Below are positions 1 to 11,480 of a stretch of DNA of 64,000 bases, piece by piece (the stretch's first letter is position 1; the number at the start of each line of letters is the position of its first letter). The position numbers were made by a program, and so were the translations under genes. Source of the DNA: Ipomoea triloba. Lineage: Eukaryota; Streptophyta; Magnoliopsida; Solanales; Convolvulaceae. The notes under the pieces were generated by a model. The model was not told the origin of the DNA and searched no databases. It saw only the letters and a list, made by a program, of their open reading frames with translations. The stretch is taken from contig NC_044924.1 in assembly GCF_003576645.1 (NCBI RefSeq), forward strand, positions 24,642,110 through 24,706,109, read 5' to 3'.

Positions 1-79
1 CAGCATTCATGTTTTTTTTACCTGTAACAAAGATAAGCCAAAATAATATTAGATTCTTATTATTTATTACTGTCTTAAG

Positions 80-1361
80 ATGGTGAGGTTTGGATATCAA
101 GCTCTTTTAATGCAACAAAGCTTTGGTTTAATCATAAATGCGCACAATTTTCTGCATTTGTTGAGAGGTAAGCCATATGGTCCTATTTGTATTTCTTTAG
201 CCCTTTATTTGCACATATTCTAACTTACTTTCTATGTTCTTTTATTCTCAGTTTACCATCTCTATGCACTCCTATAAGGAGGATTGACTCAAGTTCAATG
301 TTGTTTATTGTAAAGAAGGAGGGGGGGCTCTTCAAGTAGTCAATTTGAGGTTACTACTCTTCAGTGTGTTTATGCAACAAAAGAGGTAAACATTAATTCT
401 TGTAATTTAAATTCTAAAGTGCAAGTAGTGCAGTAACCTACTGATCAACACCTTCATATTTCAGCTGGCAGATTTTTGGATTGCTGGAAAAATACTTGGT
501 GTTGAGTCATTGGGAGACTAGTACTATATTTCGTGTAAGCGTAGCGGTTGTAACAAGAAACTGGTACCCCAAAATGGGTTGTTGTACTGTAACAAATGTT
601 TGAGGAGTTGGTTGGAGGGGTCAATTAGATACAAGGTTGTTCTACGTGTTAGGGATAATTCAATGGATGCTCCATTGTTATGTGGGATAGGGAGTGTTCA
701 GATTTAGTCGGTGTTTCTGCTCTTAGTTTAGTGAAGAAGTATGGTGTGGTGAGTAGTGTTGTTCATTTATTGTTATTTTTCTCAAAATAACAATATGATA
801 TTCCTAACATATGTTGTTACAAGAATATGAAGGTATTTCGCTAGAGTTGGGAGCTCTCACTAACAGGAAGATGCTCTTTAAAATTACAATGAAGAATGAT
901 CAAGTGTGCAACATGCAATCTCCTATTGTTGTCCTAGCAATTGATAGGGATAGTGATTCTGTAGCTAAGCACTGTGTTGATTTAGATGGTGGTGACTTCT
1001 TTGTTGGTTCACCAATTTTGCATGATGAAGGCAGTTTGAATTTGGCTAATAATGTATGCTACTTAATTTTTTTTCCCTTTACCTACATGTGTAATCCTAA
1101 TTCTGTGTTCTTACTTTACAATGTGTTTTTTCCCTAGGATTTTTTTGTTGGGCATGATGTTGTCAATCTGGGTGATGATTCTGATGATTTGGTGGAACTG
1201 AATGGTGATGGTAGTTTGAATATCAATGTTGAAAATGAGTTTGAAATTGTTGATTTAGGGGTAGATTCTCAGAATGGGTCGCAGCCGGTGGTGGTGCAAG
1301 TGTTGCGAAGAGGTGTTTGCTGGAGGAGTTTTTCAAAGTGAAAGTCTCTAAAAGGCGCTGA
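80..1361 (+). pseudogene. RPA1-like (replication protein A 70 kDa type) pseudogene, 3' part
   Basis: Five exon-like blocks can be read: about 80-167, 252-385, 465-748, 832-1053 and 1138-1361, with GT/AG borders. Block 3 carries a C-terminal OB-fold zinc ribbon (YISCKRSGC, then YCNKC, then RYKVVLRVRD), as in the DNA-binding domain C of RPA70 and its plant paralogues. Block 4 has the family signature GRKMLFKI-like text (NRKMLFKITMKND). Block 1 has WISSSFNATKLW, typical of these OB domains. It is broken: TAG at 519-521 replaces the tryptophan expected before YYISC, about one base is missing near 680, and a further frame change near 1290-1310 is needed to reach the C-terminal KRCLLEEFF reading that stops at 1359-1361. 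Block 2 also needs a frame change. The 5' part lies outside the window. In plants such genes are partly spread by transposons; whether this copy was is unknown. Confidence 0.7.
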
Positions 1362-3019
1362 ATTATGGCTATTAAGGAAGAAGAAGAAGCTTAGTTTTGT
1401 TATCTTGACGGTGGTTTGTTTACCTGTGGTATTTGTTGGGTCTTATGTTGTTTTTTCTGCTTTTTATTTCACGGTCAAATGTGCCTAATTTATGTGAACT
1501 TTGAGCTATCTACTTGGGCTATTTTGGTATTTCTTAAAAAATGTTATGTAATGCAGCTATGTTCTACCTAAGATGCGTTTGACTGGTGCATTCTATTATG
1601 AAGTGCAAAATATGATCATTCGTAGTAATATAATAGTAAAGTTGGAGTTTACCTTTGCTCTTTTTAGTTTTTACTGTCTGTTGTTTGTTCGTATTATGCA
1701 GCTCATTGAATTAGCAATCCTTATTTGTATGTAGTCTTCCCCAATTTGTGAAGTATATAAGTTTTCTGCCCACATGAAAACAACAGATGTTAGGAAAAAC
1801 AGTACCATAGATATACCTCTTTACAATATAAAAAAAAATGGTATTAAAGAGGTGTTTCATGAATGAATAAAGCATATAAGGGGAAATTTACCTCTCAGTT
1901 TAGATAATTTGGTAAGCTGCTCCAAATTGGCTCCTAATTGTAGGCTTTAATCCTCTGCAACCAAGATTTCTTCAAGTGGATAAGTTGTTGAGGTTACCTA
2001 CAGTCACCAAAAAATTTAGTTTACAACCTGGAAGAACATGCCATGTTAAGGTTAAGAGAAAAAAAATACAAACTACAGATGCAGAAATATTACAAATATC
2101 TACAACTTCATCCAACTACGCTTAATTCATCATCTGCTCTCTTTCAAATTTTCCACCCTTTCAGTGCAGTTTTATATTATTTCAAGAAATACTAAGTAGT
2201 ACAATTAAGAGCAGAGTGTACGCATCAAAGATTCAACAAAGTAAGTGCTATCTACACAAATGTAAGGCCATGTTGTTTATTACAATATTAAATTATAGGG
2301 CAGAATTGACCTCAAACTTTAATGCATAACAAGGCATTAAGGAATAAGTCTTTTTTTCCCTAGAAGAGCAAGGGGAGAAAGCCAGTGTAGAAAGGTACAG
2401 AAACAAAAAAAAAACATAATTAGGAGATAATCGCCAAAAAAAGTTAATACTCCAGTATGAATTATTGGTTTTCTCACACACAAATAGAACATATTGTTAA
2501 GGTGCAAGACCTGGATCTTGAGAGTGAAGGGGGTGCTAGATATGACATGTTGAGAAACCCATGGTTGAATGAGAGATCTAAGCTTTTCAGCCACTTTAAG
2601 AATTGAAGATATCACAACCCATGAAGGAAGCTATTCCTCCCAAAAACACACCTTGCCACCCAGGTATGCTCTTTGGTCTTTTCATAGCGTATTTGTCCAA
2701 TCATGACCAAAATTAGTCGAATTTTTATTATAATAAATATTTATATGGTAATACACATTCAAAACCATAACATATACTAAAATACATATTTGCATAATTT
2801 GTATTATTTAGATAAGCAAATATAAGTAAAAAAACTTTTAAAGTTGGTAATAATTAAAAAAAAATTAATGAGGGTACATCAAACAACCTTTTTTTGGTCC
2901 TATTTAAAATTTTAAGAATTCAAATTCACATAAACACGGTGTTATACACTTCAAACGCATTTTAAGAAGCATATATATATATAACTTGATCAAAAAAATT
3001 GTACAAGAATTCTAAGATG
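1362..3019. other. AT-rich spacer without recognisable genes
   Basis: No coding signature, RNA gene or complete transposon was recognised. Short open frames around 2293-2615 (minus) have no domain and run through low-complexity text. Confidence 0.6.
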
Positions 3020-3429
3020 ATACTAGCAATGTAACCAAGTCTTAGAATTTGACGAGCAGTTAGCACCCAATCCATCCTGAAACACCAAATTAGCTTGAGG
3101 ACCCGGAGCCACTAAATGATGCCGAAAAAATTTGACTGCCATGTAACCAAAACCATAACAAATGTGACACTGATCTTCAAAGCATTGAAAATAATTGGCT
3201 CCCGTGTGACCGAAACCATTACAAATTTGGCGCTAATCATTAAAGTGTCGAAAATAATTAGTTGCCATGTGACCAAAACTATAACAAATGTGACACTGAT
3301 CTTCAAATCGTCGAAAACAATTAGCTCCCGTGTGCCCAAACTATTACAAATTTGACACCGAACACAAAAGTCGCGTCTGCCACAACTCCAACTACCATGC
3401 TGATGATGTTGATGGTGGTGCTGGGACAT
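3020..3429 (-). pseudogene. Copia gag relic with four tandem zinc-knuckle modules
   Basis: Read on the minus strand, four consecutive modules of 21 codons (63 bp) resemble the CCHC zinc knuckle of Copia gag. The first is complete (CQICNSLGHTGANC, C-x2-C-x4-H-x4-C). The second and fourth begin CHICY-FG, and the third begins with RQICNGFGHTGANY after a stop. Modules 1 and 3 resemble each other, as do 2 and 4, so a pair was duplicated. The chain continues into APGPQANLVFQDGLGAN, the usual text between gag and the protease in plant Copia elements. Defects: one base is lost near 3346, a TAG lies between modules 2 and 3, and several zinc ligands are mutated. The gag N-terminus and pol are absent. 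The matching 5' LTR is probably 11481-11686, separated by the Gypsy insertion. Confidence 0.75.
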
Positions 3430-3673
3430 TATTTTGAATTGATGTTATACTTAATGATGAATCAATGAGAGAAACTGGCTTCGTGATATGTAGTACGTAC
3501 AGAATCCTATGTGTGTGTGTGTTGCGTTTATCTACAGAACAATACAAATAATGTCAATTCAATTTGTTTATCACCAATTCACCATTACGCATACCATAAC
3601 AACATTTGTCAATATGATCTTATGGTGGTGGTTCCAGATTGGAAATTCTCGTGATATTCATGGAAATTATGAC

Positions 3674-3733
<60 letters not shown>

Positions 3734-3757
3734 CGTGAACTCTAGCTAATTGATACC
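3430..3757. other. Leader region of the Copia relic with microsatellite
   Basis: No coding capacity for gag was found here. It contains an AAT run and ends with the ATACC target duplication of the Gypsy element at 3753-3757. Confidence 0.5.
3674..3733. repeat. (AAT)n microsatellite
   Basis: About 20 uninterrupted AAT units. Confidence 0.98.
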
Positions 3758-3879
3758 TATAAACACGAAAAACTTGAATTATATATATTCAAAATTCAAT
3801 GTATCGGTTACAATGAAGTATATATCAAACAAGAAAGGGTACAATCTCTATGTAGAAGCCCTCTGATTCTCTACTAGAA

Positions 3880-4300
3880 GTATGCTAATCGAAAGTATGC
3901 CGAATTCGGAGTATGCCGAATTGAAAGTATGCCAAGTTCAAGGTATGCTGAACTAGAAGTACGTCGAGCTATGCTGAGTTCGGAGTGCGCCGAACTGGAA
4001 GTATGCCAAGTTTAGAGTATGCTGAACTGAAAGTATGTCGAGCTATACCGAGATCGAAGTATGCCAAACTGGAAGTATGCAATTATGCCGAGTTCGGAGT
4101 ATGCTGAACTGGAAGTATGCTAGGTTGTGCCGAGTTCGGAGTATGTCGAACTGGAAGTATGCCGGGTTGTGCCGAGTTCGAAGTATGCCGACCTAGAAGT
4201 ATGTCGAGTTGGAAGTATGTCGAGTTTAGAGTGTGCTGAACTGGAAGTATGCCGAGTTCGGAATATGCCGAACTGGACGTATGCCATGTTCGGTACTCGA
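3880..4300. repeat. Tandem array in the LTR (about 27/42-bp composite units)
   Basis: Variants of CGGAGTATGCCGAACTGGAAGTATGCC recur many times, often separated by a short GAGTTGTGC link so that the higher-order step is about 42 bp. The frames across it (repeating SSEYAELEVC) are a by-product of the repeat. A second copy is at about 10320-10850. Confidence 0.9.
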
Positions 4301-4490
4301 ATGACATATTCCTCAGTGTAGATGTACTGCGAGCAAATTCCTCGGCGTAGATATACTACGGGTGTGTTTCTCGGTGCAGATATAGTGTGGGTGTGTTCCT
4401 TAGCGCAGATATACTGCGGGCGTATTTCTCGGCGTAGATATACTACGAGCGTGTTCCTCGGCGCAGATATACTGCGAGAGCGAGATGTAG
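4300..4490. repeat. Second tandem array in the LTR (about 30-bp unit)
   Basis: Units of the form GCAGATATACTGCGGGCGTG followed by TTCCTCGGC repeat about six times. The partner array in the other LTR is at about 10851-11090 with more copies. Confidence 0.88.
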
Positions 4491-5165
4491 ATATTTAGAG
4501 CTTCAAAGTCTTCAAGGGGTCATTCAGGATGTCAAATGGGGGCTCTATTTATAGTGGAAAATGTAACCACTATCCATCAACAAACTCCCTAATCATTTAT
4601 CTAACTTAATTAATTAATTAATTAAGACAATGAACCCTGCAAAAATCAAGTCCATGTTCAAGATTAAATCATCTAATTCAAATTTGAATTAAATTATAAT
4701 TATCAAATTTAAATAAATTATATTTAAATTATAATTATAATTAAATTCAAATATGAATTGAGATTGGACCAATTAATTAATTAATTCAATAACCCAAAAT
4801 CAAGTTTAATTAAGCTAATTAAATCAATTTAATTATAATGGTCCAATAATGAATTCAATAATCAATCCCGAAATTTCGCCCAATGATGATTTAGCCGACC
4901 CATTTTTCGGCCTCGAATTTTCTGTGTCTACAAATTGCCCCCTCGAGGCTTGCTTGGACACGCTACTTGAATGCATATATTGCTTGAAAGTATGTAGTGC
5001 AAGGAAGTCTCGACATCATATAAAGTAGTTTATCCTCGTACTAAGGAAGTTGAAATGATATGAAGCATTTTATCCTCGTACTAAGGATATTGCAGTGATA
5101 TGCAGTAATTTTGACTCATGCTGAGGAGTTTTGAAACATATGAGGCAGTTTTGACTCATGCCGGG

Positions 5166-6524
5166 TGATGCTGTGGGTATGTGGTGAGGTGAATGAAGGT
5201 GTTAAAACGAAGAGTCAAGACTCCCCGAGTGTCGTGTCTCTCAAGGATGACAAATTGGAGCGAATATGTGTTGGCATTTAGGAGGTTGAAAGGTAAGAGT
5301 TGCAAGAATCGTAGGGAGATGTTTTGGTCATGGATGGTTGTGTGAATGGTTTCGAAGGTAAGATTGAAATAGAAAATACAAAAGGAAAAAGAAGGGAATG
5401 CATGCCGATGCTAAGCCAAATGATTGATTATCGTAGGTAGCTTGTAAATGGGTTTCGGGATTGAACTAGGGAGTCACGGTATTGGTACCGAGTGGCGTCA
5501 CACTCAGACTCTCAATCCTCATTCGGTTGAGGCATTTTATCGAACACCTAGCCTACCACTCCTCTCAGATCTCGTCCTTTTGGACTAAGAGCAGAGATAT
5601 AGATGAGTTGGGCTCATAAGAGGCCGCTATCGCGCACTCTCTCACTTCCACTCGGTTCACTCACTATTCCGGCCGGAAATAGAAGCAAAGTTTGAACAAC
5701 ATCATCCATACAAACTTCAATACTACTACCACAATTCCCAATAGCATAGACAAGATTCAAGCATCAATCAATTGTTTAACAAGGGGCACACACACCCAAA
5801 CTACTCTACTCGATCATGATGAACATTCAAACAACAAAGCAAAATACACAATGTAATAAATCTAAAGAAGCAATCTAAATGAAAAGAGTATGTTACCAAA
5901 GGAATGGTGAGTTTGACATCTTCAATCCATCTTCATTTATCTACTCTAATCTAATGGGAATAAGTGTTTTTCCTCCCCAAAGGGGAAGGAATAGAAAGAG
6001 AAATCAAATCTAGAAGTTATTGGGTGCCTCCTCTCAAGGTCTTGGAATAATGAGCTTTATATAGTGGGAACAAAATAGGGGCAAGATAGATAATTTCCCG
6101 CAGCAGAATTTTAGGGCCTTCAAGGAATTTTCATAAAAATGCTATGGCACATTCTCGACGCGTCGAGACTAGGGCTTGACGCGTCGAGACTAGGGCTTGA
6201 CGCGTCGAGCCTTGAAGCTTCGATGGCTATCGCCACGCGTGGTGGAGGGCGTGGTGAGCTACTGGAATTATTCCACGTCTATCCACACGCGTGTGGGGCT
6301 GCGTGGGAGGCTCCTGCTTCGTGGCTTCTTCACTTTCTGCTCAGTTTTGGCCTTAAGTCCTCCTTTTGGCTGTAGAATAGCTTAAAAACATCTTCCATGA
6401 TCATGTTAGAGGTTTTTGGTTACATCCGAGTCTTAATGCATGAAATCCTTATGAAATGGGTAATAAACTATACAATTCTAGCCCATAAATGACCCTTAAA
6501 ATAGACTATTCTTGGTGCTTATCA
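5166..6524 (-). mobile_element. Solo LTR nested in the Gypsy element
   Basis: The 1,359-bp sequence reads TGATAAGCACC...CAGCATCA on the minus strand and is flanked by CCGGG on both sides (5161-5165 and 6525-6529). It has no internal domain. It contains three spaced copies of GACGCGTCGAG around 6158-6209. Its 3' part (CTTGACTCTTCGTTTTAAC, then CACCTCACC) matches the end of the solo LTR at 8932-10244, so both belong to one broad Gypsy family. A solo LTR arises by recombination between the two LTRs of a full element. Confidence 0.88.
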
Positions 6525-6539
6525 CCGGGGAGCCTTGAA

Positions 6540-8815
6540 GAATATGAGGTAGCAATTTAGTATAAATAGATAGTTTAAGCTCGTATATAGGAACATCATT
6601 AACTCAAAGGGAGCTTTAAAAACATCCATTGGGAGGGCTAGCTCCTAGACCATTTAATGGGTCTTCATCATATGTAGTAGTATAATACGACGAGACACAT
6701 TCATTTCCACCGTATGACTTTATATGAGGAATCTTCATCCTCATCCCTTGGTTAGTTGGAGTGTAGAATTGCTTTGGCATGTAATCCGCCAATATAATTG
6801 GCATATGTGCCTTGCCATGATAGTTGCAAGCCTTCCCATCAATAAAGCTTTTTAGCGCATTTCTCTTGACCCACATTTTCATAACTTGCTTAGGTGGTCG
6901 TGTTGTATGACAAACTCTTTGTTTAGCATGCTTAACATCAATACAAGTACCGTGTTTAGATTTGGCATCATAAGACTTGATGTTAAGAGAGAATGAAGAC
7001 TTATGTCGTTTCCTATGTCCTTTCCCCTTGTTCGTGAAGTAGATTTGTTACACGAGATGGAAACTTGATTGGAACTTGTTGTGGCATCTGCAAGTTCAAT
7101 TCTCCCGTCCCGAGCTAACTCTATCACTTTATCCTGAAAGACAAAGCAGTTTTCAATTGGATGTCCGACAAGTCTATGGTACTTGCAGTAACTTGGATCA
7201 TCCACCATTGATGCCTTGTGTGGTCGCCTAATTTCTGGCAAATCAATGAGATTGTGCTTTAACAGCTCATCAAACATATGTGAGACATTAGAATCCAAGA
7301 ATGGATATTGCTTGTTTTGTCTTTCCCTTAGAGAAAGTCTTCTACTACTTCGCAATGATCTAGAAACATCGCTAAACCCACCAGCAGCTTCATTGAATAT
7401 TCTGGTTGGTTGGGTATTCACATGCATAGCATCCATGTTTTCATATTTTTAAAGGCTTTGCCCCCATTTTCAACATCATGATTCTTGCCCCCATTGTAGA
7501 AGCTTTGGATGGGTATGTTCTGTCTACCATTAGCTACTATGCTTAACTCCATATCATGGGCACGACTAGATAACTCCTCGAAGGTCTTAGGCTTGAGTCC
7601 TTGGAGGATGTAAGAGAGCTCAAAGTGCATGCCTTGGATGCACATTTTAATCGCGAAGCTGATTTGTGATATCTTTTCCTTGCAATTTAAGCACAACACC
7701 CTCCATCTTTCAATGTAGGCAACCACATGCTCACCCTTCTTTTGGTGAGTGGTGGTGAGTTCTAAGAAGTTGACGGTTCTCCTTGTGCTGTAGAAGTAGG
7801 TCAAGAACTCGCGCTCCATATCATGTCAGCTATCAATGCAGTTGGGCTCCAAGTCGGTGTACCAATTGAATGTAGTGCCCTTCAAAGAGCAGACGAATTG
7901 CTTGACAAGAAGATCTCCATATGTCCAGTGTCCTTGCATGTTTCCACGAAATGGGAAATGTGTTATCTTGGATTGCTTTTCCCATCGAACTGTTTAAATG
8001 TGAGAGGTTGATAGCCAACAAGCATTTTCAAATCCTCTATCCTTTGGGTGTAAGGCTTGGCGTAAGTGTATGAGGGTTGTCCTCCCTCGAGCTTGCCTTT
8101 GATAACTCCCATGATGAACTGCTTAAGCTGATCTATTGGTATTATGCCCCCGGTGACTGGAATGCTCATGTCCGAAGCTGGTATGTGCGAAGTTGATTCC
8201 TCGTGTACCATGGTTCGCCCAATGCAAGTTGGTGAGTGTGAGGCGTCTTCTCCTCAAACCTTGGGTTGTTTCCCAAGAGCCCGGCTAGTTTCGCCATTCC
8301 TTGTGCTCTCGACCTTTTCAGCTAAGTCATTGATTTTCTTTTCTTGATTTTGAAGGAGGGTGGTCATCCCTTCAAGAGCCTTAGTAATGCTCGCAAGCTG
8401 GTCCTCTACATATGTCGCGCTTGTTTTCATAGCTGGCATGACAGTATAGACATGCGTCAATTCAGGCGCGGCCTTCCATAATGGATTTGGCGGAGATACG
8501 GGGGAATTACTCCCACTACTAGCATTCCCCTGCATAGAGGTTGGACTACCACCATCGGTAGCTCCCTGCAGAAGTTAGGCTTCCAGCATGAGTAGTTGCT
8601 TTTGAGGCAACTGGGGCATTATCAAGCTTTTGAACCACTCTTCGTGCCATGGCATGAGGTTTAGGCAGTTGGACCCCCAAGCTCTTTGCGCGGTTCCTTG
8701 TCAATGGGCCTTGCGTTTTCTTAGTAGCGTCGGAGCTAGCTAGAGGCACAGACTTAGAATTGGTAGCTTGGGCATAGGTCCTCCTGAACATGGGGTTGTT
8801 CGATGCCATTGAAAG
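6540..8815 (-). pseudogene. Degenerate Gypsy gag of the gag-only element
   Basis: The reading begins with ATG at 8809 (MASNNPMFRRTY) and continues through frames 8535-8254, 8211-7963, 7819-7418, 7436-6879 and 6882-6616. Family landmarks are a coiled-coil-like segment (ALEGMTTLLQNQEKKINDL), PLTFKQFDGK, then MEREFLTYFYSTRRTV, GEHVVAYIERWR, MCIQGMHFELSYILQG and FEELSSRAHDMELSI of the plant Gypsy gag core, and near the end YCKYHRLVGHPIENC-F, a CHCC-like segment usual in this group. At least four frame changes and stops break it, so it makes no complete Gag. Nothing typical of protease or RT follows. Confidence 0.8.
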
Positions 8816-8931
8816 CGCTGGTAGAAGTAGTTTAGTTGTAGAGGGATGAGAGGTAGAGTTGTCCCACTGGGCGTGCCAAAATATGTAAACGTGAAAAACT
8901 TGAATTATATATATTCAAAATTCAAAGTATC

Positions 8932-10244
8932 TGATAAGATCCCAAGATAACTAGGAAATAAGGTCTATATCAGGGTGAATTGATAGCAATTAGTGTCTTT
9001 TGTGATTAACCTATGACATTTTGTGCTCTAATGTGTAGACCGCGTGCAAAGCTATCTCTTGTGTGTTTTAGAATGTTTACAGGTCCCATGAGCCACTCGG
9101 CAAGGTATAAGGACATAACGTGCATTTGGAGCAAATAAGAAGTCTCGGGACAGGCCGGATGACACATCCACGTGTGGAGCCAACATGGAACAAATCCAGT
9201 GTGTGTCCACGCGGCACTCCACACATGGATGAGCATGTGGACAGGAAGTGCGGAAAGAAAATTAAAGAGGGCAATTTTGGGAAGGCTATTTAAGGAAGTT
9301 AGTCAGGAATTTTCAGGAGGTTGGATCATTTTTAGAGTTTTACATTTTTAGATTTACAATTCCAAGTAGAGAGCAATTTAGAGAGAGAAACACTTAGAGT
9401 TCCAATTTGGTGAAGGATTGAAGATCAAAGTTGAGTTGAAGCTTGTAATTCATATTTCCTAGGTGAATTCTACTTTTAATCTCATTTTAATTTCCATTCC
9501 TATTGAAATTTACATTCTTCTAGATTGAATTAGGTTTTATGCGTTTGAATCTATGAATATGAGTAGCTAATTCTTTCTAGGGATTAAATTGTGTGAAGTT
9601 ATGCTTGCCTAGTGTGATTTCTCATTTCTAATTGTGGAATTTGCTTCATTTTATGTTGGAGATCTATTCTTGTCTTTGATTGTTGAATTGATTTTATCCT
9701 AAGTTGATTTGGCCATTTCCTTAGGAGTTTGAGATCTTGATTCAATCATGATTGTTGATTTGAGTTAAGAACTAGCTTTTGCAACCTTAGATCCTATGGA
9801 ATTCCATGTTTGGTATAGTAGGAATGTGTGAAGCTTAGGTATTTGATAAAAGGTCTCTTAGGGCTTTTGGTTACTAACAAGTACTCCTAAGCCTAAGAAG
9901 CCTTAGTACACTAATGTGGAAGAGGATTGTGAAATCGCACTCTTGAATAGCCAACATAATTGAATCACTATTTCATTGCTTAAGACACACCGTGAGGCAA
10001 CATAACTAGCACAATTCACTCCCTTGTTTATTACAATTTGTCATTTTATATTTGTTTACTTCACTTGATTACACTCTACTTGAAAATGTTACTCTACGCA
10101 CCCCAACAACCTCATAGTTCTTTTATGCATTTATTTGAATAAAAACTAAGCAATCTTCCGCATTACCTCCTTCGAGATCGACATTGGGGAGTCTTTAACT
10201 CTTCGTTTTACCTTTCATCCACCTCACCGTAGACTACACTTTTA
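8932..10244 (+). mobile_element. Solo LTR nested in the 5' LTR
   Basis: It begins TGATAAGATCCC and ends ACACTTTTA, with GTATC duplicated on both sides (8927-8931 and 10245-10249); the undisturbed LTR has a single GTATC there. The end contains TCGAGATCGACATTGGGGAGTC followed by CTCTTCGTTTTACC and CACCTCACC, shared with the solo LTR at 5166-6524 in the opposite orientation. The TG...TA terminus is slightly non-standard; a 6-bp duplication AGTATC with the element ending one base earlier is equally possible. Confidence 0.82.
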
Positions 10245-10319
10245 GTATCGGTTACAATGAAGTATATATCAAACTAGAAAGGGTAAAATCTCAGTGTAGA
10301 AGTCCTCTGATTCTCTACT

Positions 10320-11090
10320 AGAAGTATGCTTATCGGAAGTGTGCCAAGTTCAAGGTATGCTGAACTAGAAGTACGCCGAGCTATGCCGAGTTTGGAGTGT
10401 GCCGAACTGGAAGTATGCCAAGTTCAGAGTATGTTGAATTGAAAGTATGCCGAGCTATACCGAGTTCGGAGTATGCCAAACTAGAAGTAAGCAATTGTGC
10501 CGAGTTCGGAATATGCCGAGCTATGCTGAGTTTGGAGTATGCCGAACTGGAAGTATGCCGAGCTATGCCGAGTTTGGAGTATGCCGAGTTGTGCCAAGTT
10601 CGGAGTATGCCGAACTGGAAGTATGCTGGGTTGTGCCAAGTTCGGAGTATGTCGAACTGGAAATATGACGGGTTGTGCTGATTTCGGAGTATACCGAACT
10701 GGAAGCATGCTGGGTTGTGCCGAGTTTGGAGTATGCCGAACTGGAAGTATGCCGAGTTGGAAGTATGTCGAGTTCAGAGTGTGCTAAACTAGAAGTATGC
10801 CGAGTTCGGAGTATGCCAAACTGGACGTATGCCGAGTTCAGTACTCAAATGGCGTGTTCCTCAGTGCAGATGTACTACGAGCGTATTCCTCGGCGCAGAT
10901 ATACTGCGGGTGTGTTTCTCGGCACAGATATATTACGGGTGTATCCCTTGACACAGATATACTACGGGTGTGTTCCTTGGCACAGATATACTGCGGGCGT
11001 ATTTCTCGGCGCAGATATACTGCGTGCGTATTTCTCGGCGCAGATATAATGCGAGCGTGTTCCTCAGCGTAGATATACTGCGAGAGTGAG
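10320..11090. repeat. Two adjacent tandem arrays in the 5' LTR
   Basis: The 27/42-bp array (to about 10850) and the 30-bp array (about 10851-11090) are expanded relative to the sister LTR. All open frames across them are repeat artefacts. Confidence 0.88.
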
Positions 11091-11480
11091 ATGCCGATCT
11101 TCAAAGCTTCAAAGTCTTCAAGGGGTCATTCAGTATTTATAGTGGAAAATGTAACCACTATCCCTCAACAAACTCCCTAATCATTTATCTAACTTAATTA
11201 ATTAAGAAAATGAATCTTGCCAAAATCAAGTCCAGGTTCAAGATTAAATCATCTAATTCAAATTCGAATTAAATTATAATTATCAAATTTAAATAAATTA
11301 ATTAATTGGTCCAATCTCAATTCCAATTTCAATTAATTACTTGAAATTAATTAATCAAGTTTAATTGGGCTAATTAAATCAATTTAATTATAATGGTCCA
11401 ATAATGAATTCAATAATCAATCCCGAAATTAGTCCCAATGATGATTTAGGCCTCGAATTTTCGGTGTCTACAATACCGAA

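Larger units (their letters stand above)
3758..4932 (-). repeat. 3' LTR of the gag-only Gypsy element
   Basis: This 1,175-bp LTR shares its start, both tandem arrays, the AT-rich tract and the terminal TCGAATTTTC-GTGTCTACA with the other copy. It is uninterrupted, so it shows the original form of the LTR. Confidence 0.9.
3758..11472 (-). mobile_element. Gag-only Ty3/Gypsy-type LTR element with nested solo LTRs
   Basis: Two related LTRs (3758-4932 and 8884-11472, the latter interrupted) flank an internal region, and the whole is bordered by the 5-bp duplication ATACC (3753-3757 and 11473-11477). The LTRs read TGTAGACAC...TTTACA on the minus strand; the left copy ends in TATA where the other ends in TACA. 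Next to the 5' LTR is TTTGGCACGCCC (minus, near 8870-8882), a Gypsy-like primer-site region. Next to the 3' LTR is a purine tract, CGAGGGGGCAA (minus, 4933-4946). After removal of the solo LTR at 5166-6524 the internal region is only about 2.6 kb and codes only for gag; no protease, RT, RNase H or integrase was seen. It would depend on another element for movement. Confidence 0.88.
8884..11472 (-). repeat. 5' LTR of the gag-only Gypsy element, interrupted
   Basis: It equals the LTR at 3758-4932 in content but is split after 8931 by a 1.3-kb solo LTR. The two pieces together span about 1,276 bp; the extra length over the other LTR comes from larger tandem arrays (10320-11090). Confidence 0.88.

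Noticed and set aside
3509..3745. Open frame ending in a poly-asparagine run
   Set aside because: The run is the (AAT)n microsatellite and no domain precedes it.
4083..4321. Open frames on both strands with repeating SSEYAELEVCRV-type protein (also 10397-11104)
   Set aside because: They lie wholly in the LTR minisatellites; the protein repeat is only the translated DNA repeat, on both strands and in several frames.
3880..4490. CRISPR array
   Set aside because: The repeats are adjacent and degenerate without unique spacers, and the genome is eukaryotic.
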